This document shows, piece by piece, positions 49,156 to 59,737 of a stretch of DNA of 64,000 nt. The stretch lies in the NCBI RefSeq assembly GCF_000208865.1, contig NC_018386.1, positions 248,001-312,000 of the forward strand, in the 5' to 3' direction. The notes below the pieces were generated by a model, which worked only from the letters and a program-made list of their open reading frames with translations, was not told where the DNA came from and searched no databases. The position numbers and the translations under genes are program-made. This DNA comes from Neospora caninum Liverpool. Lineage: Eukaryota; Apicomplexa; Conoidasida; Eucoccidiorida; Sarcocystidae. Positions within the stretch are counted from its first letter, which is position 1, and every line of letters starts with the position of its first letter.

Positions 49156-51079
49156 AAAAATACATTTGTAGATTAACGCAGGCAATGCGTCCTCAGCGTT
49201 AGACTTCGTCCAGAAGAGTCCGATAGTACGAATGCGTATATGCGTACGTGTGATTGTTTATTACAGGCAATGATTATCTAGATAGACGGAATCGGAGGGT
49301 TGCAGCATCCTGAAAACTGTCTCTAATCCTCGAGGTCTTGGGGCCAGGCGCCTTGGCTTTGTCTTCACTTGTTCCTCTACTTGGCATAGAAATGGTTTGT
49401 TGAGACGGTTTACTGACGATAAGAAACCACATTTTGAGTGCTTGACAAATATAGTGTATCGGGCAATGGAAGCAGCGCCGAACGTAAATAAAGAAGTCGG
49501 GCGAACGCTAGTAACATTGGGCCGGATACCTTCTGTGGGGACGCCACTCTTTACATACACCCTAGTTTTTCCATTTCTGTCGGTGGTTTCCTAGGGTTGA
49601 GAACATTTCTGTCTCCTCGTTGCGTTTTTACAGCAGAGACGGCACTCCCAGAAAACATGTGGGCTTGCCCTCGTGTGTGTGCGACAAAACTGTGGTCAGG
49701 TAGATCACTGTGAACTTTTACTTTCTGTTGCTTGCTTCTCTGGCATTTTTTCTCTTTTTCGAAAACCGTTCGTCGCAGGGGGAGCACAATATAGTCCTTC
49801 GTCGCGTGAGAACTCTCAAATCTTGTGTTATTTCTCGACGCAAGCTGCCCTGAGACGGATGCTCAGCATTGTGGGTTGTCATGTCCACTGTTTCTGGAAG
49901 CAGAAGAATGAAGGCGAAATGCACGCTGGTGCCGATCGATAGACTGTCTACACTGTTGGCTCCCAAAATGAGTTTTTGTCAGTGAATATTACCATCTCCA
50001 TCCCTGGCAACCCTGCTGCGAGAAAACAGTGACCCCGCGCACCGCTGGGGAAAACGTTACAAGCTTTTCACTCTTTGTCCCAGTCGCCTATCGTCCAGCG
50101 AGGCCCCTCCTGATTCTAGGCATTAAGCTGTATTAAGTTGTGTAAGAATGATTATTTTTGACCTCGTACGGACCCGGACGAAGTGGAACGCATGCTCTCG
50201 CTGCCTCCCCATAAAGAGGTCAGAAGCCTGACTCGCTGATATCTACCCAACTGTTCAGCTATTCACCTGCCTACCAAAGCGTAGTCAAACACTTCCTAGT
50301 ACGTGCAATGGAATCTCCCAGCTTATCTACATACAGCCACTTACCCACGAGACAGTTGCTATTGAACGTTGGGGAATAGGGTCCCGAACATATGCGCTGT
50401 ATAGCCTTCCGCTATTTTATTATTCTTTCCCAAGTTTGGAAAGAATCGTTTTTGAGCCAAAAATTCAGGGGAACCGGGGCGTGTTCCTGCGCCGCATAGA
50501 GACCGCCGAAAACTGGACTCCACCACTGAGCAGCTCGACAGCGGAGGGCATCCAACATCAGACCACAGAGAACGGGAAGACGACAAAGGAGGGGGAAAAA
50601 GAACAGATACTGGGTTTCCGCTTTTAGTTAATATAGGAAAATATGCCGATCGCCGTGTTCTGCCCCATGCATTACCAATTACGGTGTGTAGCATTTCCTA
50701 TGCTCCTTAACATCACAGCTATCTAAATATATGGTACCTGAATGGTACCCTCCTCTACCGAGAAGGACTCAGACACGTGTCAGAGTGCCGTGAATTATTG
50801 GTGTGCAAACCATCCGTGCTTTAAGCGAAAGGGACCAATCGAAACCTTCTCGAAATATTTTTCCACCAGGTAGCAGGGCACACTATTGTAAATGGCGGAG
50901 CTAGCGGTTGATACGATCCGGCGTTGCCCGCCAGCCTTCCAGTGTGCTTCCAGTGTGTGTCTCTACAGCGCAGCAATAGAACTATACGACAACCGGGCAA
51001 CCCCAGGTTTGGTTCGAAAACGCCCTACCAGACGGCACTCGCTAATGACACTCCTGTAATCATGCCGTGTTCAGTCAAA
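49156..51079. other. Intergenic region upstream of the small secreted-protein gene
   Basis: About 1.9 kb without a supported gene. It should contain the 3' end of the kinase-like transcript and the promoter of the secreted-protein gene. Open frames are short and lack domain character. Confidence 0.5.
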
Positions 51080-52135
51080 ATGGATATGCATTTACGGTTG
51101 GCAATACTGTCTGCAGTTGGCTGCACCTGGTGCGTGTTCATTTGCAACGGACAGGGTGTCACTCGGGGGGCCATGCCAGAACCTGCCGCGGGAACACCGG
51201 CCACTCAGTCCGCTCCAGTTCAAGAGAGCGAGACAGAGGAACTTCCCAAAGTTGATGTCGAAATGGTTCCTGGACGGAGGTGAGCCTCATGCCCAGCTTT
51301 CAACAGTGACGTATCCACTTTTTCTTGGTGTTGCAGGTATAAAACGTCGCGAAGGGCACTGATCAAACTGAAACAGCGCTTCAAGCAATTCATTCATGAC
51401 GGTAATGCACAGGATAGCGTCCTGGTTCGATGAAAGATACGTTTTTCTTTGCCATTTGCAGAGATTAGCAAAGTCGCACACGAATACGATCAACAATTGA
51501 ACGCGGTTTCGCCTCCTACCGGTATGACAACTGAAAACCAGTCACTATCCCTGTGCCTGATGCACTCTATCCCAGGGGAAACACGGCTTGTCAATCGGAG
51601 CCCAATTGAGGTCTATGAAAAGATGCTTGGAACACCTCCTGCAATCGTATGACTGAAGGCGTTTTTTCTTTCTGGGCGTAGACTATTTATATCGCTCCAG
51701 ACTCACCCACTTTTGAAGGCCAGCACACAGCAGCGATTCCAAGCGATTCAAGAACACGACGCATCCTCCGGTACGAATGGAAAATGGTATGCTTCATTTC
51801 TCAGGCAATTTTATCTGCTGCTCAGGACCACGCGACGCCAATGCCTCTCTGGAGGCGCTCAGTAGTCTCTTCGAAGCTAACAAAGTACGATCCTTTTCCG
51901 TTTTTGACGCGCTGCGGCACATTTATGCTCTCTACCTCAGTTTGGAGCAACTCTCGATATGCAGCAGGACGCAACAACAGACCAGTATCTAGAAGCCCTT
52001 GCACAAGGGCTAGAACAGCAGGTAGTAGGGTGATTACGACCAAAACGCTGAACAGCTAAGAATTCTTAAGTGGTTCAGAATAATCACAGTAACTCCGATC
52101 AGAGGGATCACCCAGAGACTGCAGAGGCCCACTGA
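51080..52135 (+). CDS. Small secreted protein with seven mini-introns
   Basis: I do not recognise the family. Eight exons are 51080-51279, 51337-51401, 51462-51521, 51576-51646, 51701-51770, 51826-51884, 51941-52021 and 52079-52135. The seven GT-AG introns are 57, 60, 54, 54, 55, 56 and 57 nt. All phases agree, giving 220 residues. An in-frame upstream ATG at 51062 would add six residues. Residues 1-24 form a signal peptide (MDMHLRLAILSAV, then a small/Cys-containing end before Gln-Gly). A Pro/Glu-rich linker follows, then a basic helix (RRALIKLKQRFKQF) and further amphipathic helices (SLEALSSLFEANK, YLEALAQGLEQQ), ending in a polar His/Asp/Glu tail. A dense-granule or similar secretory destination is possible; no RRL-type export cleavage motif is visible. 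Intron 3 has no stop and is a multiple of three, so it might be retained. The stop lies 123 bp from the stop of enkurin, which faces it. Confidence 0.72.
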
Positions 52136-52258
52136 GGAGGAAACAGGAAATACCCATGCAAATGGCTCTGTTCCGATGTGATCGCTGGAGCAGCTACGAG
52201 TACTCAAGAGAAGTCACTAGAGAGGCACCGAGCAGCCTGAACGGCTGAGTATGCGATA

Positions 52259-53955
52259 TCACCTGGAACTGATAACGATCGTTCCCTTGCTTGCCTTGCT
52301 GATGTACTTCTCTATTGCGGCAAGTTGCTCTTCAAAGTGTTCTTTCCGTTTCGCCTTCCCGATAGTGTCAAGCTTCACGATGTGGGTAGTGTTTTGATAT
52401 TCAGAGTTAAGGCTGTTCCACCTCTTCTTCAATCCACTGAGAAGAGCCATCCTCTCTAACTCTGGCATTACTCGTGCTTCCGACATCCCTGGCAGGCCAC
52501 CCTGTAGCGAAAAGAGTAACAAACAAGTTACTGATCCACAGGGGTTGAGTGACGCCTTGAAACGGCATGATTCCTCGCCATAATGTAGCAGTCAAGCTTT
52601 GCATGTTAAAAAAATACACGTACCCTCGCATCGTCCTTCCGGAGTGACTCGATGTAGGCATACTCGAGCTCAAGGCTGTCTTTAATCCCCTTCAGGTACT
52701 CAGGAACTACGCCGTAGTTGGGCTTTTTCGTCCAGTCAAGAAGTCCTTCTGGGTTTTTCTTGGGACGTGACAATATGTTGTCGATGGCATTTGCGGCTAC
52801 GTGGTTGCGAACGGACTTGATTCCCATGATCTGCTAGGAAAACAGTTTGCCCAGTGTCTATATGAGCTACACAACAAACCACTGCCTGGTCTACCTACGG
52901 TCGAGTCCCACTTGCTGACGTTCCACTTGGCAGCAAGAGAAAAACGCTTGATTTGCCCTTCTCCCCGTACTTGGCTGTGCAAATCATGACGCTCCTAAAC
53001 TGAACTCCTCTCGGATGTAACTCTACTTTCAATGATGCATGCAAATGAAAAACATTCACGAAACGCTTTAACTGCCTTGACACAACTCATGGAGCTTACA
53101 CAAACTCACAACTCACTGAGCTGCCACGTAGCATCCACAGCGGTACTGTCAACGCCGTACCGGTGGAGGCTTCTAGTGCGGCCTGAAAAGAACTCCGTTG
53201 TTTGCCTTCGAGACAATTGAGTGTTCTCAGGTTTCAGCACGCCACGAGCGTTCGTATTCCTATAAGATGGAGAGCCTACCCGACAAACGTATGTTGTATA
53301 GATAAAAGCAGCGGAGAGGGGGTCTCCGCTGTTGCGTCCCGTACTTGCGCTGGGTAAGCGTGACCGTTGTCGCATCCTCGTACTTCGACACTCCTATCAT
53401 CACGCATTGCCTAAACGACAATGGCAGAATGCCGAGGTTCGGTCCTGCGTGACCGTACGCGAATCTTACCGGTCTCTCGTCTGCTGCAGGCGTGGGGGCT
53501 TTCCAGCGCTGTTTCTTCTTCGTAAGGGAAAGAAGCTGTGGCGATGCTTGTTGGACCTCTTTTAACGAAGATATACGCGGTGCCTTTGACTGCTTTCGCA
53601 GGATAACGGCTGGGTCTGCACGGCAGCATCCTGGAGGAGGTCCCAGGTCAGCTGCCGGTTTTCTGTATTTATGACTACCCTCAGCAGGCGTATGTGTTTC
53701 CCCTGAAGGAAGGAGACAACCACACTTATGCCATGCGCTGATGTTCGGAAGCAGATACTATTGCGTGTGCTCAGGGTATGATGGGGCAGCCGTACCAGCA
53801 ACATTCGATACTCCAGGTTTGGACGTCCCTTTCAAACAGAAAGTTGAGCAAGTAGGAGGGCATCCTGCTTTGTCTCGAGACGCGTATGCGCTGCACTTCT
53901 TTGTTTGAATTTCCTCTGGTCGGACTAGATTATAGATACTTTCCGGACCCTCCAT
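52259..53955 (-). CDS. ENKUR: Enkurin, axonemal/calmodulin-adaptor protein
   Basis: Enkurin is a conserved ciliary/flagellar protein that tethers signalling proteins through its C-terminal domain; in coccidia it would serve microgamete flagella or related tubulin structures. The start MEGPESIYNLVRPEE at 53955 matches the family N-terminus. Confident exons are 53955-53796, 53702-53470, 52830-52624 and 52501-52259. Likely ones are 53410-53345 and 52994-52899; the part between these two is unresolved. The second-last exon begins IMGIKSVRN (human VMGIQSGKN) and continues with PKK and PNYGVVPEYL. The last exon carries LLSGLKKRWNSLNSEYQ and the charged helix ending in GTIVI, both diagnostic of the enkurin domain. 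Introns are short (93, 59 and 122 nt where defined). The gene is tail to tail with the mini-intron gene. Confidence 0.85.
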
Positions 53956-54229
53956 ATTTCGATACAAAAAATAAAAACACGCGATGAGGACGGGTGCGAC
54001 GAAGATCACATCAAAGAAAAGCCCGCTTTACCGAGGGGTTTTGCGTACTAATAAAGGGCTCCCCCTTCTAGAGGGATTCGACTGAAAAAACAAACATGCG
54101 AAACGGTGGTTCCGGGATGCGGTAGAACAGCTAAAACTACAAAGGATTTCTGGTAGCCGGCCTCTACACGGGCCGTCTCTCAAACGCTTTATAGCCCCGC
54201 TGGCAAGTGAGGGGTTTTAAAGACTGCTC
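53956..54229. other. Short upstream region of enkurin
   Basis: About 270 nt between the enkurin start codon and the candidate plus-strand gene at 54230. If that candidate is real, this would be a compact bidirectional promoter. No defined element is seen. Confidence 0.35.
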
Positions 54230-54769
54230 ATGAAGCGCTACGAAGGACTGTGTGTGACCGTAAGTGTTTCATCCCCTGACTTGAGGAGCGGGCCCCAGAT
54301 GCGACCTTGTTCCTTTGGGACTGTTTCTGGGGTGCTGGATGAAGCGACGCCGCGTGACGATAAAGGGGAGCCCTGTCTTGTTGATTAGAGAAAAAATAGT
54401 TAAGAAACAAGGGAATCTAGTCGAAGAGGTGCTTCTTGCTTGCCACACTGCCTCCTTCTACCCCCTACCTCTTTTCAGCGCGAGCAACGGTTCAACCTCG
54501 TCGCTGTCACTACCAACAGCCGACGAGTAGAAATGTCACACGAACATCTCACGCTAAAGGCCCAGCAGTCATTCGAGGCCTCTCCACAACAGGCTGGTGG
54601 TCGACGCCCTCACGACATACCCGAATCTTGTAGCGAACATGCTCAACACCCGTATGTGAGAGTCATGCGACTACAATTTTTGGAAAGTGGGGGCGGGCGC
54701 GCGGGTTCTTTATTTGACGTATTGCAGAAATCCTTCTCATATCAGGGGCAGCCCACACGAAATGCTTGA
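54230..54769 (+). CDS. Candidate small gene with short introns
   Basis: I do not recognise the product. Three segments join with constant phase 0: 54230-54259 (GTAAGT donor), 54345-54428 (GTGCTT donor, weak) and 54479-54769 (good CTCTTTTCAG acceptor), giving 134 residues; the introns are 85 and 50 nt. The protein is basic and helical at first (RRRVTIKG, LLIREKIVKKQGNLVEE, REQRFNLVAV) and polar later, ending in FDVLQKSFSYQGQ. Support is the phase agreement and the continuous helical reading across the second junction. Against it are the weak donor, the weak first acceptor and no known family. The third segment alone carries an internal ATG at 54533. Confidence 0.33.
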
Positions 54770-56646
54770 CACATAATCATCGACTCGGAAAAAGCCGCAT
54801 GTGGGCTATTGATTGCCAGCAAACCTTGGGCACCTGATTGTTCCGCTGACTGGAATACGCCACGCCGGCGAACATGCATGACGCTACGGCGGCTACCCTA
54901 ACATTATACCGACAAGACACGAATTATTTCGTTCCGATCCAGACCGCCCTACCCCGTTGAGCGTGAAACGTATAGACCGCATCCCGCTACCTGGAGGAAC
55001 CTCATTGCGGATTTTGCTTTAATTTTCTTCTACCTATTGATTTGCAATGTCTTACCGGCAAATGCCCATGGAGCACGGGCTGTTCGGCAGTCGATTACAG
55101 AAAGGGTATTACACTGGAAATGACTATTCAGCCACTCCTACCGGCTTTGGTTTTTGCAGCAATTGACACAGGCTATGTAGTTGCCGTTACGGCTCTACGC
55201 GTGTGAGAGGCTTTTCGTGGCAGTTACGTCTACACATCGACGAAGAAAGGGGACGGCACTGCGTCTCTCTTATGGGGCCCTATCCACTAGTTCTGTTCTC
55301 CAGTTGGATAGGATTCGCTGCGTTTCTCCTGGCTTCTGGGGTACAAATAGCCCTTGAAATTCGCTGTCCCTGCACATGCCGATAACGAAGAGCGGTTTCA
55401 TCGGGGAAACCGTATGGCGCGTGTACATCAGACCTGCCGCACGATGTCAGGAGCCTCACGCTCAACACTGGATGGTACAACGCTGTCGAGTTTTTTGGCA
55501 GTCAGCCACCAGATTATGTTTCATGAACCGGACAGTGTGCGTAGAGACGTTCCAACTGTCCTGGGATCAAGATTGTTCCCTGCGTATGGCCACGGTGCTA
55601 GCCGTGAAGAAGTCAGAGCGCCCCTTTTGCAGTAGTCTATTGGAGCGAGACGTTCTAGATATCGCTGTGCCTGTTCATGCTTAAGCATTCAGTCAACAGG
55701 TGATTTCCAGTGCATGGCTATGCGCACCTGATGTGGCAGCCTCTTCAGGTATCGGAGTATTGAATGCCGGGCAACGCAACACTGGAATGGAGGAAGCTGT
55801 CACCTGTGTGCAGATTGCACACTGGAACTTGTCAGCTTGGAAATCCTTGCGTTCGGTTCCACCTCTACTTAGAAACTAGACCGAAGCATCATGCTGAGCG
55901 GCAGTTGCTCTACCTCCCTGAAAAAGCCAAACTCCAATGACGCACTTTCTAATCGGCAGACCACCGCAATTGACAGCTATCGGGACTAATAAATGATCCG
56001 GCACAGCACCAAAATTTTCACATCGGTGTGAAAGGTCGTTCAATATCGCTCCAAGAAGGGTCCGCCACTCAAGTCGCCACTTCACACACCGAGAACCACC
56101 CATAGAACCCGAGATTTTGTGCTGTTGCAGGCCCAGGCGGCGCCGGCTGACGACAGCTTCCTCGATGTAACATAATGCACAGCAGCGACAGGATTCGCAC
56201 ACAGTGACGGTGGGAATTACTGTAGTCTCTTGTTTTGCAACATATGGGGGTTGCGCCGATTCGGGTTGCCCTTCGTCGATATTGAGAGAGCCTGCCCGAA
56301 GAAAAACCACATCTTGGCGCGGCACCGTTGACTTCGTCCCGGCGTAGGGCACATCGGAAACGCTTGCGAATGCTTTGAAGAATAATTGACTTCTCAGTGC
56401 AGGCAGACGTGCTCAAGCGAGCTGCGACAAACGTTAAGAGACGGACTGGCTCCTCGCCCGTAGAACAGAGCGTCAGCACAACTCGGAACGCTCCTCTGTA
56501 GTTGACAAATGTAGCGATGGCGCATACTCACCATTCCACCATGCAGGGGAGAAACCGTGGCTAGGGCTGCATGAGCGACGGTTTGTCCTCATCCTCTCAA
56601 AGACGGGAGTCATGTAGATCCGCCCCATTGCAGCCAGAGTACACAT
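54770..56646. other. Intergenic region with weak exon-like stretches
   Basis: No gene is supported. At 55203-55385 one plus frame contains a hydrophobic segment (SSWIGFAAFLLASG), and at 55376-55684 a Cys-rich frame follows; joining them needs an intron of about 50 nt with a poor acceptor. Minus-strand frames at 55876-56479 show no domain. The 3' end of the gene at 56.6-59.2 kb must lie at the right edge. Confidence 0.4.
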
Positions 56647-59205
56647 TCAGTGGAAAGGGGAGGGCCACTTTCTCGTGAGGAGACCTTTGTTGTCTGGCCA
56701 CACAGGTTTCTGGTCAGGATGCTTGACGTAAAGCTGTGCTCCTAGCTGTCGAGCTTTCTCCCCCTTTATGCGCTCGCGCGCAAAGCGATCCAAAAACGAC
56801 AACCGCTTTCTTCTGAACAAAGGGTCAAAAAACCGATGTTTCGCGCTATGGTACCGCGCCAGCTGCTCATCGCGGTCTAATGCAGCTTCCAGTGTGCGTC
56901 GGCTTTGTTCCTGCTTTCTCCTGAAGGCGGCGGTATCCTGCACCGATTCACGATCTCCGAGGCCCACATTTATCCGGAGCACCGCCGGCTGCTGCATTCC
57001 TTCGGAAGCACTTTGGCCCACGCCAGTTTCTGCCAAAGCTGACAGAGCCAACAAACACTCCTGGGTCCGCCTCCGGGCTACAGCTTTACCACGGGCTTCA
57101 GTGTCAAGAACGAGTGACTTGGGCTCCTCCAGTGAACCCTCCTCGCCAGTCTCGCCTTCACGAGCTCCGTTGTGGAAGCGATCACGCAATCGGTTACTCT
57201 TTCCACCTGTACAGAGCAGAACACCACTTTGGTCAGAACCGAGATATATGGCAGTAAACGAGCACCACTGGACAAAGAGCCAGGCCAAACAGAGCTGCTG
57301 TGCTGAATTCTAACATAATCGACCTGCAATGTAGGATTGACCGTAGGCGATGGATTGTTTCACCCGCCAGCCGTTCCAAACGTGGGGGGTTTCCCCTAAA
57401 ACAATTCGACCAAAAATTCCCCACTAGCAGGACGCGCTAAGTTCATGTATGCTTAGCGCGTGAGACTCCCGTGAATACACAGGCGACGTCTGCCTGATGC
57501 CAACAATGTGTGCTTTAACGCATACCATGTAATTGTGGTGAAGCCGCACACACATTGCGCATCGCATGGGATTGCTCCGTTCGGGAGAAAAGAAGATCAG
57601 CCACGTCGTTGTTGACATTTGCCGGAGGATGTTGCCTGAAGAAACAAGTGCGCGCACATTTCTCAGCGAGTACGTAGCACCCAGGGCCTTGCTCAACAAC
57701 AAGCGTAAGTCGCCGACACGTTGAGTTCATTCTCAAATGACGTCTAAAGACGCAGCACACACGATAGCGTACGCGTACGTTTGATAGCCTACGATACCTT
57801 GGCGAACGGGATCGAACTGTTTTGAGCATTTGCTACTGGACTGAAATTCGCGCAACTTGACCGCTTGTTTCAAGTCACCGGTGACGGCCGTTGTCTTCTG
57901 TTTTCCAGATCACCAGTTTATCGAGCACGATCGCTCTAGTCGTGCGTGATGTACCTCATATCTGTAGCTTTTTCCTCGGAACGTCTTGCTGCCACCGTAT
58001 CATCACTTAGGTCACTCTGGTCTTTCTTGTTCGTCGGGCTCAACGCATTACCTGCACGACAGGCCAATACACAATTATTATATAATGCGACCGTACAGAA
58101 GCGGGAGGGGGGGGGGGAGATAGCGTACAAGCAAACGACACTATGACCGCTCACATGCAAGTTTCTGAGTTGCTTGGGGCCTAATGCGCCTGTTTCCACA
58201 CTGGAACCTGTCTATGACTTGCTTTTTCACCACCCTGTCTCCCTTCCTGACTCCGGCTCACCGAACAAATACCTACGATTGTCGGCAGAAGTGTGTTGCC
58301 ATGTGAATCCAGGATTTCGCCACATCGCCGGGTCAATAGGAGACTGGAGCGGATCGTCGATGCAAAGCGTCCGATACAACCTGGAAAGCAGAACCAACAA
58401 TCACGACTCCACATTCAGCATATCATCGAACACTTGCTGAGGGAGTGGGATTTCCCCTGCCCTCGCAGATCGCAGCCATCCTACTCACCCATACAGGTCT
58501 TGGAGCGTCGGGTTCTCGCGAATAACTTTTTCGTCTACACTTCGAAAAAACGCTCGGACCGCATCTCGTTTCTGCCAGCACTCTTCCATCGTGGCAGACA
58601 ACTTTGTCAGGGACACATGGGCAGGCCGAGGGGCGAATCGCATGGCCTGCAGAGACGCGACAAGGTGGAAACCGGAGCAGCACGGGCACTCAGTGGGCCA
58701 GAGAGCACTGGAGAATCTGTTGGGCGTGAGAAGGAGATAAAACGTATACCGCATGGCCTTTGCTTCCTGGAGGATCAGTGAAAGATGGCGTGCCTCTGTG
58801 GGCAGACACAGTGAGCTGGGTGCGCCGACAGCCAGATCTGTCCGAATATTGCAGAGGAATGTCGACGGTCAGAGTTCGGTTGATGTAGTAGAACAGTGTG
58901 TCGGGTCCAAACTCTGCAAATGAACGATGCAAAATTTCCAGTTCAACGAAACATTCGTGCAGTAAACTCACTTGCATCTGAAAATATTGAGCCATCTGGA
59001 CATCCTGGAGCATATACTTGGATGGCCAGTACCACTTCATCATTTGTCGGCCTTGCAGGGGCTTCACCCACTGCTCTTCCCCAGGCATGCCACAAGCATA
59101 TCCAAAAATCTTTCTTTTGGCATCGGCTACCGCATTTTTACGCACTGAGTGTGATGACAACCCCTCCTTTAGGTTGCGGAGGGACGGATACGCGAGCTGC
59201 CTCAT
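56647..59205 (-). CDS. Conserved-looking hypothetical protein, possibly organellar, four exons
   Basis: I do not recognise the family. Exons are 59205-58750, 58646-58489, 58380-58277 and 57206-56647; phases agree at every junction, giving 425 residues. ATG 59205 opens a basic N-terminus rich in Arg, Lys and Ser without acidic runs (MRQLAYPSLRNLKEG), which could be a mitochondrial presequence (inference). The body is rich in aromatic and basic residues (KWYWPSKYMLQD, TLFYYINRTLTVDIPLQY, FTWQHTS) and ends with an Arg/Lys-rich helix and VWPDNKGLLTRKWPS. Such composition is typical of apicomplexan mitoribosomal or respiratory-complex subunits, but no motif proves it. Introns 1 and 2 are 103 and 108 nt; intron 3 is about 1.07 kb and could hide another exon near 57.4-57.7 kb. 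Confidence 0.65.
58110..58119 (+). repeat. Poly-G tract in an intron of the 56.6-59.2 kb gene
   Basis: About ten consecutive G on the plus strand (C on the transcript strand) lie inside the long third intron (58276-57207). Confidence 0.6.
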
Positions 59206-59631
59206 CGAAAATACGTAGTTGAGGCGACGTTAAGCAATGTCACAGAAATGACCGCACATTGCATCCACGACGTGACGACAGATGATTGCTTTGCCCGATG
59301 TCCCCCAGTAAAATTGAAGAAAACAAAACCCAGCGTACAGGAACGCGACAAATACAATTAATCAAGACTCCAGAGTCTATGTAGCAGCCGTCATGCGATT
59401 ATCCGGTACGTGGCCCGGATTTGATCACCACGTCGAAGAAAAAGGTGGAGACGCCATTGTCGGGGATTCCATAGTGAAGACACCAAAGACAAAAATTCTG
59501 ACGTGGCGAGTCGGAAGACATTAAGAAACCAATTCAGGCGGTCCGTATTATTTCATATATCGTGCATGCAATAGATGCGTTTAGGTCTCCCCTCCCGCCC
59601 CCTTGGTGGGTGTGAGAACAAAAGCAGCTCT
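59206..59631. other. Region between the 59.2-kb start codon and the tRNA gene
   Basis: About 430 nt, presumably holding the promoter of the minus-strand gene and 5'-flanking sequence of the tRNA. No coding region is supported. Confidence 0.5.
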
Positions 59632-59713
59632 GACAACGTGGCCGAGTGGTTAAGGCGGTGGCCTGCTAAGCCATTGGGTTCTGCCCGCGCAGGTTCGAAT
59701 CCTGCCGTTGTCG
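59632..59713 (+). tRNA. tRNA-Ser (anticodon GCT)
   Basis: This 82-nt cloverleaf is complete. The acceptor stem GACAACG pairs with CGTTGTC, with a G discriminator at 59713. Stem GTGGC/GCCAT closes the anticodon loop CTGCTAA, placing anticodon GCT at 59665-59667, which reads AGC/AGU serine codons. The extended variable arm typical of serine tRNAs lies between the anticodon and T arms. Internal Pol III promoter boxes are visible: A box TGGCCGAGTGG at 59639-59649 and B box GGTTCGAATCC at 59692-59702. There is no intron and no encoded CCA. Confidence 0.95.
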
Positions 59714-59733
59714 CTGAACGCATTTGAACGCGC

Positions 59734-59737
59734 TTTT
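59734..59737 (+). terminator. Pol III T-run terminator after tRNA-Ser
   Basis: A run of four T on the coding strand lies 21 nt past the mature 3' end of the tRNA. It is the first such run downstream and is the minimal RNA polymerase III termination signal. Confidence 0.6.
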
